A stretch of DNA of 64,000 bases from Actinomadura harenae (GTDB lineage Bacteria > Actinomycetota > Actinomycetes > Streptosporangiales > Streptosporangiaceae), in the NCBI RefSeq assembly GCF_003696215.1, contig NZ_RFFG01000016.1, positions 1-64,000 on the forward strand, read 5' to 3'. Below, one piece after another: positions 8,300-17,763 of the stretch (its first letter is position 1; each line of letters opens with the position of its first letter). Both the position numbers and the translations under genes were made by a program. The notes beneath the pieces are model-generated. The model was not told the DNA's origin, ran no database searches, and saw only the letters and a program-made list of their open reading frames with translations.

Positions 8300-9305
8300 G
8301 TGCGGCGGACCATCATCATCGGCGACATCCACGGCTGCTTCGACGAGCTGATCGAACTGCTGGAGAAGGTCGGCCTCCAGCCGGACGACCTGTTGGTCAG
8401 CGTAGGTGACCTGGTCGATCGCGGGCCGTCTCCCGGCGAGGTGGTCCGGCTCTTCCGCGAGCGTCCGAACTCGGTCGCCGTGATGGGCAACCATGAACGC
8501 AAGCACGTGCGCGGGATCTTCTCCTACGCGCAGGAGATCACCCGCCTGCAACTCGGCGACGACTACGCCGAGACGGTCGACTGGATGCGGACGCTGCCGT
8601 ACTCCTTCGAGACCGACGACATCCGTGTGGTGCACGCGGCGATGCTGTCCGGAGTTCCCCTGGCCGACCAGAAGGCGGAGATCCTCTGCGGCTCGACCAG
8701 CGGCGAACGAGAGCTCGCCGCGCTCTTCCCGCACGGGCACTGGCACGACCACTACACCGACGCGAAGCCGGTCGTGTTCGGCCATCACGTGACCGGGCCC
8801 GAGCCGCTGACCCGCGACGGCCGGATCTTCGGCCTGGACACCGGCGCATGCCACGGCTGGAACCTGACCGCGCTCTGCGTCCCCGGCTTCACCGTGCACT
8901 CGGTGGCGGCCCGCGCGGATCACTGGTCGATCGTGAAGCGTGAGTGGCAGTTGCCCGTCCTCAAGACCCAGGCCGTGGCCCGACTTCACGTGGCAGGAGT
9001 TGGCCGAGGCGGTCACACGGTTCTCGTCGCGGTCCGACGCCGCCACGCGCGGCTGGCTCGAGACGGTCGAGACCTGGGCGGCCGAGCTGCGCTCATCGCT
9101 TCCGGCGCTGGTGACGGCGGTTCTCCGCGCGGCCGACGGGCTCAGCACGGAGGACATGCGGCGGCATCCCGCGGCACGGTTCCTGTTCCAGGCTCGCGCG
9201 GGCCGCCTCGACGAGGCCGGCCTGGGCAGGCAGTGCTCGACGCCTCGCAAGACGATCGACTTGGCCGCTGCGCTCGGCCTGGCCGTCCGCGGGTTCCCTG
9301 GCTGA
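8300..9305 (+). CDS. PPP-type metallophosphatase, frameshifted near its C-terminal extension
   Basis: From GTG at 8300 the protein opens with GDIHGCFDEL, GDLVDRGPSPGEV and GNHERKH, the metal-binding motifs of PPP-family phosphatases (PrpE/bis(5'-nucleosyl)-tetraphosphatase-like), followed by FGHHVTG and a final metal-site region. The catalytic domain (~215 residues) is intact. Around 8965-8975 the sensible reading moves to the +1 frame: KREWQLPVLK continues as RPWPDFTWQELAEAV and ends at 9305. In the original frame translation runs on to 9400 as unrelated sequence. A one-base insertion in this genome or a sequencing error would explain it. The phosphatase may still work with an altered tail. 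Confidence 0.72.
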
Positions 9306-9310
9306 CCTGG

Positions 9311-10198
9311 TCAGGGCTGGAGGACGTCGGCATCCGCGGGCCGTTCGCGGGGCGCGGCGCTGAGGTTCGCGAGGAGCTGCAGGGCCGCCGCCGACGGTGA
9401 GCCCTCCTCGGCCGTGAAGACCGCCATCCGCTGGCCGGGGTCGTGGGACAGCTCCATGAGCTCGTTGATCAGCGTCATCGAACCCACGAGCGGGTGCTGG
9501 AAGGCGCGGACGGGAGGGATGCACTTGGAAACAGGGTGTGCCGCCCACAGCGACGCGAACTCCGGGCTCTTCAGGGTGAGCTCGCCTATGAGCTCGGTGA
9601 AGTCCGGGTCGTCCGGGAAGCCGGCCGCGGTCATGCGCAGGTCGGCGACGGTGTCACGGGCCTTGCCCTCCCAGTCGGCGTACAGCTCGCGGGTGTGCGG
9701 GTCCAGGAAGACCAGGCGGGCGATGTTGGGACGCTGCCGGGGCCGCTCCGGCGCCTCATAGGGCAGGTGCCCGGCGAGCAGGGCGTGCGCCGGACGGTTC
9801 CAGGCCAGCACGTCCACGCGGCGGCCGACGACCAGCGCGGGGACGTCGCCGAACGCGTCGAGCATCAGCTTCACGCTCGGGCGCAGCCGCTCGGGACGGG
9901 GACGGCGGGCCGTCCTCGGGCTGTGGCGGGCCAGGCTGTGCAGGTGGGCCTGCTCGACCTCATCGAGCCGCAGGACGCGCGCGACGGCGTCGAGCACCGC
10001 GTCGGACGCGTTGGCGCTCTGTCCCTGCTCCAGGCGGGTGTAGTACCCGGCGCTGACGCCCGCGAGCTGCGCGAGCTCCTCCCGGCGCAGGCCGGGGACG
10101 CGCCGCCGTCCGCCGTAGTCGGGCAGTCCCACGTCCTCGGGACGCAGCCGGGCGCGCCGGGTGCGCAGGAATTCGCCGAGCTCCGATCGCTGGTCCAT
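9311..10198 (-). CDS. XRE-family regulator with MmyB-like ligand domain
   Basis: This 295-residue protein starts with an XRE helix-turn-helix containing the family hallmark VPGLRREELAQLAGVSAGYYTRLEQG (residues ~30-55 when read in short pieces) and continues with an MmyB-like domain (residues ~110-270: DVLAWNRPAHALL, ARLVFLDPHTRELYADWE, ELTLKSPEFASLWAAHPV). MmyB-type domains in actinomycete regulators are thought to bind fatty-acid-like ligands. ATG 10198 is preceded by GGAGGA with almost no spacing, so an upstream in-frame start remains possible. The gene ends 6 bases after the phosphatase reading frame ends, tail to tail. No dedicated target is adjacent. Confidence 0.85.
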   Translation of the reverse strand: MDQRSELGEFLRTRRARLRPEDVGLPDYGGRRRVPGLRREELAQLAGVSAGYYTRLEQGQSANASDAVLDAVARVLRLDEVEQAHLHSLARHSPRTARRPRPERLRPSVKLMLDAFGDVPALVVGRRVDVLAWNRPAHALLAGHLPYEAPERPRQRPNIARLVFLDPHTRELYADWEGKARDTVADLRMTAAGFPDDPDFTELIGELTLKSPEFASLWAAHPVSKCIPPVRAFQHPLVGSMTLINELMELSHDPGQRMAVFTAEEGSPSAAALQLLANLSAAPRERPADADVLQP

Positions 10199-10343
10199 TC
10201 CTCCAGGATGCCGCCTTTCGCCGGGGCGTGCCTGCACCCGTCAGGTGCACCCACGGCCGCCGGTTCCAGCCCTTCGTCCGGTGACCAGCCGCTTTCGCAA
10301 AGTGACCCGAAAGCGTCGGCGGGGCCCCCTAGCATCGCCGCAC

Positions 10344-13001
10344 ATGAAGATCACCGACACGACGGGGCGCGCCGTTCTGAACGCGCTGGAGGCCCAGGAC
10401 TGGGCCGCCTTCGAGCCTGAGCGCGACCTGCTCCCCCTGCGGACGGCGTTGAATCGGCTGGAACGCGACGAAGGCGTCGGCGCGGCCCATCGGCTCGCGA
10501 CCGAGCGGATCCGCGAGCGTGGGGCGCTGCTGCGCCATCCCGACGTCCATCGCGTCGAGATCACCGCGCAGGCGCTCAGCCCGTCCGGACGGTACCTCGC
10601 GGTCGGCGACTTCGGCGGCGACGACTATGACGCCGGGGCCACCCTGCAGATCTGGGAGGTCGCCACCGGCCGCTGCGTCAACGTCATCGACGGCATCGTG
10701 GGCGGGATCGGCTGGCCCGGGTACGGCGGGACGCTCCAGTGGTCGGCCGACGAGACCCGGCTGGCCGTGATGTACCGGTCCAACAACATCGGCGTGTGGG
10801 ATCCCTTCGGCGCGGACGTCGAGCCTTCCGAGACCGTCCGCCTCACCTTCAACGGCCGTCCCGATCCGTTCGCGTTCGCGCCGGGCGGGCTGCGTGCGTA
10901 CGCCATGGACGACGACTCCGACACGTTCGGTTCGATCGTGGGGTTCCCCGGTCTGGAGACCACGGCCGTCCCGGCGCTGGACCACGACGAGGAGGAGGAC
11001 TACGACGAGGACGAGGAGGTCGAGGACGACGAGGAGGGATTCGTCCTCCAGTGGCCGTCCTGGTCCCGCGACGAGAAGCGCCTGTACGGGGGCCTGCGGG
11101 ATGGAAGGCTCTGCTCGATCGACGTCGCATCCGGCGAAGTCTCCTGGATCGTCCAAGGCGACAGGGAGCACTCGCAGTCGCCTGGCGTCTGGAACCGGGA
11201 CGAGACGCGTCTCGCCTACCGCCGGGGCGGCGAACTCGTGATCGCGGACGCGGCGACCGGCCAGGACGCCGCCGTCTGCGCCGACGTGTCGCCCACCGGC
11301 GCGTACCTGTCCTGGGGGACGCGGCTCGCCGTCATCCTCCCCGCCGGACACGACTCCGACCGCCCGCGCGTCGCGATCGTGGACCCGGTCGGCCGGCACC
11401 GCCACGACCTCGACGTGACCGTCCAGAGCATGGGCCACGACCTGATGGTTCCGACCTGGGCCTGGGCGCCAGGCGGTGACCGCGCGGCCTTCCTCACCGC
11501 GGACGGACGGGTCGAGGTCTGGTCGATGGACGACGAGGGAGCCGGACGCGTCCGCGCGTTCGACGCACCGGCGAAGGCGACCGGGCTGCTGTGGGGCGTC
11601 GACGACGTGCTCGTGGTGATCGGTCCGACCGTCCTGCGCTTCATGCACGCGGGCACCGGCGAGGTCGTCGGCGACTTCACGCTGCTGCGCCAGCCCCCGG
11701 CGCCGCGCCCGCTGCTCCTGGACGGCGAGGACCATGGCGAGGAGATGCGGCCGGGTCCCAACCCGACGTTCGCGCTCGACGAGCGGACCTGGGCGGCCGC
11801 GTTCCCGGAGGGCGCCGTCATCGCGCCTCCCGGCCGCGAGGACGACCTGACCGGGGTCCTCGCGTGGGCCGTGGATCACCGCTACGCGTGGCCCGTCCAC
11901 TGGGGACCGCTGGACGTCTTCCCCAACGCGTCCGCCGCGGCGGCTCAGGGCGATGGCCCGCTGCGCGAGAAGCTGGAGCCGTTCCTCGGCCTCGATCCTG
12001 ACGCGTCGGCGCCTGAGGACGGGGAGTGGCCGCCGCCCGGACCGTCCACGGTGGACGACCTGTTCCGGGCCTTTCACGAAACGGTCGTCGAGTACGGCGC
12101 CGACTCACTCCCCTGGACCGGCGCGGCCCTGCACGAGGCCGCGCTCCTCCAGGCCAGGCGCGGCGAGCCGGACGGCGTGCGCGCGCTGGTCGAAGCGTCC
12201 ACGGGACGCCGCCGCCCGTTCACGGCGGCCGAGGCCGCGCTGGTCCTGGCGTCCGAGGGGGTGCCGGACGGCGCGCGTTCGCTCCTGGCCGACCACGCGG
12301 CGGCCTGCGAGGAGCGGTGGGCCGAGCCGGTCTGGTACCCGGCGGAGCAGGGCAGCCAGGCCCGTGCCGCCGCCGCCGTGGGCGGGGCGTACGCGCTGCT
12401 CGGCGACCAGGAGCGGGCCGACCGGTGGTTCCGGCGGGCCCGCGAGGCCCTTCGCGACCTGCACGACGGCTGGGATCACCGCCTGCCGGTCGTCTGGGCG
12501 CTGCTGGAGTGCGGACGAGAGGACGAGGCGCTGGCGCTCCTGGACGAGGGCACCGGCGACCCCGGCGACACCGCCGGAGTCCCCTTCGTCGCCTACCTCC
12601 TGCGCAAGGGACGCGTCGACCTGGCCTCCCGCGTCCTGCGTGAGGCGGAGGACTGGTTCGGCGAGTGGACGGTGATGACCCTCCTCCGCCACCACGGACA
12701 GGCCGACCTGCTGCGGGAATGGGCCGAGCGCAACGGCCTCTCCCCCGACGAACCGGACGAGGACGCCGACCTTGCCCGCAGGCACGCCGAGATCGAGCTG
12801 ATCCCGCCCGCGCAGCGGCAGGGCCCGATCGCGGACCTGCTCATCCGCGCGGCCGGACGGCACCGGATCGACGCGGTGCTCGCGCTCCTCCCGAAGCTGC
12901 CGATGCCGTCGTGCGACGGTTTGAGCTCGCACGAACGTCCGTACGCGGCCCTGAGCGCGCTCCGGATCGTCACGGCCGGAGTCGACCACGAAACCTGGTG
13001 A
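10344..13001 (+). CDS. WD40-like and TPR-like repeat protein
   Basis: The 885-residue protein has a first half of WD40/beta-propeller-like blades (residues ~70-450: LSPSGRYLAVGDFGGDD, LQIWEVATGRCVNVI, GRVEVWSMDDEGAG) and a second half of helical repeats (GGAYALLGDQERADRWF, WALLECGREDEALALLDEG). Residues ~212-232 are an unusual acidic run dominated by Asp and Glu. It has no signal peptide or enzyme motif, so it is probably an intracellular scaffold. A strong terminator-like hairpin follows at 13019. The convergent gene 13066-15315 and the DUF4132 gene upstream are similar large non-enzymatic proteins. Confidence 0.75.
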   Translation: MKITDTTGRAVLNALEAQDWAAFEPERDLLPLRTALNRLERDEGVGAAHRLATERIRERGALLRHPDVHRVEITAQALSPSGRYLAVGDFGGDDYDAGATLQIWEVATGRCVNVIDGIVGGIGWPGYGGTLQWSADETRLAVMYRSNNIGVWDPFGADVEPSETVRLTFNGRPDPFAFAPGGLRAYAMDDDSDTFGSIVGFPGLETTAVPALDHDEEEDYDEDEEVEDDEEGFVLQWPSWSRDEKRLYGGLRDGRLCSIDVASGEVSWIVQGDREHSQSPGVWNRDETRLAYRRGGELVIADAATGQDAAVCADVSPTGAYLSWGTRLAVILPAGHDSDRPRVAIVDPVGRHRHDLDVTVQSMGHDLMVPTWAWAPGGDRAAFLTADGRVEVWSMDDEGAGRVRAFDAPAKATGLLWGVDDVLVVIGPTVLRFMHAGTGEVVGDFTLLRQPPAPRPLLLDGEDHGEEMRPGPNPTFALDERTWAAAFPEGAVIAPPGREDDLTGVLAWAVDHRYAWPVHWGPLDVFPNASAAAAQGDGPLREKLEPFLGLDPDASAPEDGEWPPPGPSTVDDLFRAFHETVVEYGADSLPWTGAALHEAALLQARRGEPDGVRALVEASTGRRRPFTAAEAALVLASEGVPDGARSLLADHAAACEERWAEPVWYPAEQGSQARAAAAVGGAYALLGDQERADRWFRRAREALRDLHDGWDHRLPVVWALLECGREDEALALLDEGTGDPGDTAGVPFVAYLLRKGRVDLASRVLREAEDWFGEWTVMTLLRHHGQADLLREWAERNGLSPDEPDEDADLARRHAEIELIPPAQRQGPIADLLIRAAGRHRIDAVLALLPKLPMPSCDGLSSHERPYAALSALRIVTAGVDHETW

Positions 13002-13018
13002 CATCCGCTGAGACCAAC

Positions 13019-13055
13019 CTGCGTCCGCGCTGCGAGCGAGCGAGCGCGGACGCAG
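13019..13055. terminator. Bidirectional hairpin between convergent genes
   Basis: CTGCGTCCGCGCT (13019-13031) pairs perfectly over 13 bp with AGCGCGGACGCAG (13043-13055), loop of 11. It sits between the stops of the WD40/TPR gene and the convergent large gene, as expected for a shared terminator. No U-tract is seen, which is usual in actinomycetes. Confidence 0.7.
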
Positions 13056-13065
13056 GGCGGTGGGG

Positions 13066-15315
13066 CTAGCGCGTGGCGGCCGTCGCGATCGCGGCGGTGG
13101 TGAACAGTTCGGTGATGGTGCCCGTGAAGTCCGGCAGCATGTGCAGGGCGAGGACCCAGGTGTCGCGGGACGGGTCGAGATGCTCGCGGACCAGCGGGCC
13201 CACGGTCGCCCGGGCGTCCTCGACCGGCACGGCGGCCAGCGCCAGAGCGGCCGGACGGGCGAGGGCGGCCACCTGCTCCCAGGTCACCGCCTCGGCCCGG
13301 ACGGCCTTGCCCAGCCACGATCGCGTGCTGCCGGCAAGACCACCGCTCAGCAAGGACTGCGCGTCGACGTCGACCCCGAGGATCTCCTCCGGTGTGTCAC
13401 CGCTGATGACCTTGTTCTCGTAGTCGACCCAGCGCCACCGGTTCCGGTCGGCCTCGTCCCGGAACTCTTGGGGGCAGTCGGGGTTCTCGGCCAGGCCGAG
13501 CAGGATGATCGTGCCGAGCGGTTCACGCCGGTGCTCGGCGAGGAGCTCGTCCCATCGCCACAGGTGCGCCTCGCGGAAGATCTCCGCGGACGGGTGGATG
13601 CCGCGCATGCGGAGGATCGCGATCTGGTCCTCGGCGGTCTCACCCGTGGCGACGGTGGCGCGCAGCGTCTCCAGCGCGGCGTCGGCGTCCGGCTCGTTCA
13701 CCAGCTTGGTGAAGAACCGGCGCGAGTCGGGACGGATGACGTTGCGGGAGAAGTTCCGTCCCTTCGGCTCGTTTTCCAGCAGGTCGCGCACTGCGGCGAC
13801 GCCGCCGCGTTCCCACAGGTTCAGCATCAGACGCTGCTGCGGGACGAGCCCGCGGACGCGCACCAGGGTCAGGATGTGCCGCTGTAGTTCCGTGTTGGAG
13901 CAGCTGACCGCGTCGCGGGCACGGAACCCGCCCGTGCGCTCCAGGAGGCGTTCGACCAGTTCCTTGGTCAGGCGCCCGGACAGCAGTCGTTCGCGCTGGG
14001 TTCCGGTGGCGGCGGTCCGCAGGAAGAGCCGGGCGTTGATCGCCGGGTCGTCCCGGCCCATCAGCGTCTCGATCGCCTCGGCGGTGAGCGAGGGCCGCTG
14101 CGCCAGCGCGAACCGGTACCGCTTCAGCCTCGCCTTCATGGCGAAGTCGAGCCAGTCATCATGCCAGGTGCCCTGGCCGAACAGCTCGGCGACCGTGCGG
14201 TCGTCCAGGTGCCGGAGCAGCTTCAGCTGTGTTTCGACGGACGCGGCGTCCAGCAGGGCCAGGAACTTCGCGCGGGCTCCCGAGACGGAGGCGACGGCGT
14301 CCCAGGCGGGCAGGTCGCCCGCGCCCGGCCATGCGGCGGTCTTTCCGGCGCGTCCCTTGGCGGGGGCCTCCTCGCCGATCTCCGGCAGCAGGTCGGCGAG
14401 TTCCCCCTTGAAGCGGGTCAGGCGGGCGCGGGCGGCGCGCCACGCCTCCACCCGGTCGCCGAGATGCTTGGCGACGAGCGCGGGAAGGTCCGGGTCGCTC
14501 GCGGCGGCCTTCAGGGGATGCAGGGGCGGGTGCAGCTCCGCGGGGCAGTCGTGGCGCGACCTCAAGGTCGCGAGCGCGTTCGCGCCGAACGGACGGTCGG
14601 CGTGCGCTCGCGTTAGCGCCTCCCAGTCGACCTGGACGCGCAGGCCCAGCATGTCCAGGGCGAACGTCGGGACGTTGCGGATCGTCTCCTGCTCGTACAG
14701 CTCCTCGATGAGCCCGTCGGTGCCCTCGGCGATGGCCACCGCCTCGCGCAACACGGTCACGTCACCGCCGGCCAGGACGGTTCGGAGAACCTCGGCGACC
14801 GCCGGGCGGAACCTGTCCTGGTCGAAATTTCCCAGCTGTTCCAGGCCTCCGTCGTGGTCATGGACGGTGAGCAGTCCCCGGAGCTGCTCGGCGCGGGTGA
14901 GGTCGGAGGTGATCTCGATGAGCGTCGAGCGCGCCCACCGGCCGATCGGGCACACCACCAGGGTGCGACGCCAACGCAGATAGCTGTGTTCCAGTCTCGG
15001 AAGGGCGCCGTCCGGGCCCGTCCAGGCCTCATGCGGGCGCGCCGCGGCCAGCAGTTCTCGGAATCCGCGCAGCAGCCACCATTCCGTTGAACGGTGGCCG
15101 TGCTGGTTGAGGACGACGGCCCTGGCGACCTGGGAGAGGCCCAGTGCGGCGAGGCGCGAAAGGAGCTCCGGGTCGTCCTCGAGGAGTTCCTGGTTCAGCG
15201 CCAGGTAGGCGAGGGACTCGGCGCGCCCGTCCTCCAGGACGGCTTCGACGACCTCCCTGGGCAACGCCCCCTCGGACAGCGCCTCGGTGAAGCAGTCGGG
15301 TGCCGAGGTCAGCAC
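13066..15315 (-). CDS. Large uncharacterised helical protein
   Basis: I do not recognise this 749-residue protein. It is strongly helical and leucine/arginine rich, has no signal peptide, transmembrane span or enzyme motif, and contains many Ala-Arg-Leu helices in HEAT-like succession (for example RLFLRTAATGTQRERLLSGRL, given here in part). GTG 15315 is the first conventional start, with GAGG 11 bases upstream. However, the same frame stays open and protein-like for ~26 codons further (NTVQRAYSTLFAASDLEDW) up to a TAG, with no ATG, GTG or TTG there. The true start may therefore be a rare codon (see findings). It converges on the WD40/TPR gene. Confidence 0.7.
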   Translation of the reverse strand: MLTSAPDCFTEALSEGALPREVVEAVLEDGRAESLAYLALNQELLEDDPELLSRLAALGLSQVARAVVLNQHGHRSTEWWLLRGFRELLAAARPHEAWTGPDGALPRLEHSYLRWRRTLVVCPIGRWARSTLIEITSDLTRAEQLRGLLTVHDHDGGLEQLGNFDQDRFRPAVAEVLRTVLAGGDVTVLREAVAIAEGTDGLIEELYEQETIRNVPTFALDMLGLRVQVDWEALTRAHADRPFGANALATLRSRHDCPAELHPPLHPLKAAASDPDLPALVAKHLGDRVEAWRAARARLTRFKGELADLLPEIGEEAPAKGRAGKTAAWPGAGDLPAWDAVASVSGARAKFLALLDAASVETQLKLLRHLDDRTVAELFGQGTWHDDWLDFAMKARLKRYRFALAQRPSLTAEAIETLMGRDDPAINARLFLRTAATGTQRERLLSGRLTKELVERLLERTGGFRARDAVSCSNTELQRHILTLVRVRGLVPQQRLMLNLWERGGVAAVRDLLENEPKGRNFSRNVIRPDSRRFFTKLVNEPDADAALETLRATVATGETAEDQIAILRMRGIHPSAEIFREAHLWRWDELLAEHRREPLGTIILLGLAENPDCPQEFRDEADRNRWRWVDYENKVISGDTPEEILGVDVDAQSLLSGGLAGSTRSWLGKAVRAEAVTWEQVAALARPAALALAAVPVEDARATVGPLVREHLDPSRDTWVLALHMLPDFTGTITELFTTAAIATAATR

Positions 15316-15529
15316 CGGACGCCAATCCTCCAGGTCAGAGGCGGCGAACAGGGTCGAGTACGCACGCTGGACGGTGTTGATGAGAAGCTCCCGCTAGGCC
15401 CGATTCGGCCCGGAATCGTAGCCCGCTGAAGATCATCATCGCCACCGATTCCAGGACACCGGTCTCATACCGGTCGCCGTGGCCTGCCACCATGGGCCGA
15501 TCACCGATCCGAGGACTGGGAGGCCGCGC

Positions 15530-16402
15530 GTGGAGCCGACCGGCACGTTGGCGGAGGCCGACTGGGAGGCGCATCGCCCCGCCGTCTTCGGAGCCGCCTA
15601 CCGGATCCTCGGCAGCGTCACCGAAGCCGAGGACGTCACGCAGGACGTCTGGCTGCGCGCCGCCGGCGCCGACCTTTCCGAGGTGCGGGACCTGCGGGCC
15701 TGGCTCGTGACCCTCGCCGCCCGGACGTCGTACAACGTGCTGAATTCGGCCCGCGTCCGCCGCGAGTCCTACGTCGGCCCCTGGCTGCCCGAACCCCTGC
15801 TGACCGGGCCCGACGCGGCCGCGCAGGTGCTGGTGGACGACATGGTCGGCACCGCGATGCTGGTGGTCATGGAGTCGCTCAGCCCGGACGAACGCGTCGC
15901 GCTGGTGCTGCACGACGTGTTCGGCTTCCCGTTCGCCCAGATCGCCGAGGTGCTCGACGGGACGCCCGCCGCGAGCCGCAAGCTGGCCTCCCGTGCGCGG
16001 GCGCGGGTCGCCGCCGTCCAGAAGGAACCGCGGGCGTCCCGGGCCGAGACCGAACGCGTCCTCCGGGCGTTCAAGGCGGCCGCCGACGCGGGAGACATGG
16101 CCACCCTCATCAGGCTGCTGAACCCCGAGGCCGTCTACGTCGCCGACGGCGGCGGCAAGGCGACCGCCGCGCGCCGCCCGGTCCGAGGCGTCGAGACGAT
16201 CGCGCTGCTCGCGGTCAGGCAGATCCAGATCAGGCGCCCCGATACGTTCCGGATCGTCGAAGTGAACGGCCACCCGGCCCTCGCGACCTACCAGGACGGC
16301 AACCTCGTCTGGCTCGACACCATCGAGGTCGCCGACGGCCGGATCACAACCCTACGCAGACTCGCCAACCCCGAAAAGCTGGCTCGCATCGCCCACATCT
16401 GA
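15530..16402 (+). CDS. ECF41-type sigma factor (SigJ-like)
   Basis: This 290-residue protein has sigma region 2 (GAAYRILGSVTEAEDVTQDVWLRA), sigma region 4 (RVALVLHDVFGFPFAQIAEVLDG, then ASRKLASRARARV) and a C-terminal SnoaL-like domain with the ECF41 hallmarks DGGGK (residues ~205-210) and ANPEKL close to the end. In ECF41 this domain both inhibits and supports activity, so no anti-sigma factor is needed. GTG at 15530 is chosen because GGGAGG lies 7-8 bases upstream. ECF41 genes normally sit beside a carboxymuconolactone-decarboxylase, oxidoreductase or epimerase target; none is adjacent here. Confidence 0.9.
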   Translation: MEPTGTLAEADWEAHRPAVFGAAYRILGSVTEAEDVTQDVWLRAAGADLSEVRDLRAWLVTLAARTSYNVLNSARVRRESYVGPWLPEPLLTGPDAAAQVLVDDMVGTAMLVVMESLSPDERVALVLHDVFGFPFAQIAEVLDGTPAASRKLASRARARVAAVQKEPRASRAETERVLRAFKAAADAGDMATLIRLLNPEAVYVADGGGKATAARRPVRGVETIALLAVRQIQIRRPDTFRIVEVNGHPALATYQDGNLVWLDTIEVADGRITTLRRLANPEKLARIAHI

Positions 16403-16491
16403 GATCGACTGGGCGGTCCGCCAACCCCTGACGACGAAAGCCCCTGCGCCGTAGCCTGAGAGCGCGACCACTCAGGAAGGCGCAGAGCCCT

Positions 16492-17682
16492 ATGACTCAG
16501 GATGCCGCCCCGGAGACCGTCGGCGTTCGCATCGCTCGTGCGCGAAAGCGACGCGGCCTCACGCAACATGGCCTGGCGGACAAGAGCAGGTACTCGCGTG
16601 GCCACATCGCCCAGGTCGAGTCAGGACAGAAGGTTGCCATACCCTCCTTCGTCGCCGCTGTTGCCGCCGCACTCGGACTGGACCCGGGCGAGTTGTACGG
16701 CCAGCCCTACCGGGCGCGCGGCCACGACGACCGCGTCCACACGTGGATCCCCGAGCTGAGGCGTGTTCTGGCATACGTGGACGTCGGCCCCGAACTCGCC
16801 GGACGGCCGCGCGGCCTCGACGTCCTCGCCGAAGAGGTCGCGACCGCTCGCCGCCTGCTGCTGGACGCCAAGCTGAGCCGCCTCGGTGGCAGGCTGCCCG
16901 GCGTCCTGGAGGAGCTGACGTACTACGCCCACGAGACCGACGACCATGCCGTCTGGGCGCTGCTCTCCAAGGGGCACTACGCCGCCGTGAGCCTCGCGCG
17001 GCGACTCGGGTACACCGGCGACGCGCTCGCACTCATGGACCGGGCGATGGAGGCCGCTCGCCGTTCTCAGGACCCGCACCTGCCGCTCGTGGTGACACTG
17101 CCGCGGACGCTCCTGCTGATGGCGATGGACCAGACCCGTCCGGCGTTGACGCTGCTCGACCGTGCGGCCGCCGAGATCGACCCGGCGCTGTCCGACGCCG
17201 ACGAGGTGGCGGGAGCCCTGGAGCTGCGGTCGGCGATCGTCGCCGCACGGTCTCCGCACGCCGGTTCGCAGGCGTGGGACTACTACGGCCGGGCCGTCAC
17301 CCGCGCCCAGTCCTCGACGAGGCGGGCGGCCGTTCACGACCTCCAGTTCACGGCCGCGAACGTCGCCGTCCACGGCGCGGCCGTCGCCGTCGAGCTCGGC
17401 GACCTGGACGAGGCCGCACGGCGGGACCACGAGATCGGCGAGCGAACACTGACCGCGCTTCCGCCGGAGCGGCGCGCACATCACGAGATCGACATGTCCC
17501 GGGTTCACGTCGAGGTCGGCGACTACGGCAAGGCGCTCGAGCGGCTGGCGAGCGCCGACCGGGTCGCACCCCAGATGGTCACCTTCCACCCGACCGCGCG
17601 GTCCGTGGTGGCACACCTGGTGGACGTCCGCCGCTCACTGCCCGAACCGCTGCGACGCCTACACGCGCGAATGAGCACCTAA
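16492..17682 (+). CDS. XRE-family regulator with TPR-like region
   Basis: The 396-residue protein opens with a helix-turn-helix: RIARARKRRGLTQHGLADKS followed by HIAQVESGQKVAIPSF (residues ~12-55), then ~320 residues of TPR-like helix pairs (DALALMDRAMEAARRSQDP, ALTLLDRAAAEIDPALSDAD, DYGKALERLASADRVA). This architecture matches the cytoplasmic XRE/TPR regulators common in Streptosporangiales. It is followed on the same strand by small genes of unknown function from 17764 on, with short gaps, and may control them. The ATG start has AGGAAGG upstream at a slightly long distance. Confidence 0.85.
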   Translation: MTQDAAPETVGVRIARARKRRGLTQHGLADKSRYSRGHIAQVESGQKVAIPSFVAAVAAALGLDPGELYGQPYRARGHDDRVHTWIPELRRVLAYVDVGPELAGRPRGLDVLAEEVATARRLLLDAKLSRLGGRLPGVLEELTYYAHETDDHAVWALLSKGHYAAVSLARRLGYTGDALALMDRAMEAARRSQDPHLPLVVTLPRTLLLMAMDQTRPALTLLDRAAAEIDPALSDADEVAGALELRSAIVAARSPHAGSQAWDYYGRAVTRAQSSTRRAAVHDLQFTAANVAVHGAAVAVELGDLDEAARRDHEIGERTLTALPPERRAHHEIDMSRVHVEVGDYGKALERLASADRVAPQMVTFHPTARSVVAHLVDVRRSLPEPLRRLHARMST

Positions 17683-17763
17683 CACGGACGCGCCCCACCA
17701 GCAAGCAGCTCGCTGCACCACTTTGGAACATCACGGAACGTGCGGACGACAACGCTGTCCGTC

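Noticed and set aside
10329-12077. Long minus-strand open frame opposite the WD40/TPR gene
   Set aside because: Composition is typical of GC-rich antisense frames (Val/Gly/Arg/His runs) and the plus strand carries recognisable repeats.
13505-14983. Plus-strand open frame of ~490 codons
   Set aside because: Serine/arginine-rich shadow of the 749-residue minus-strand gene, without any domain pattern.
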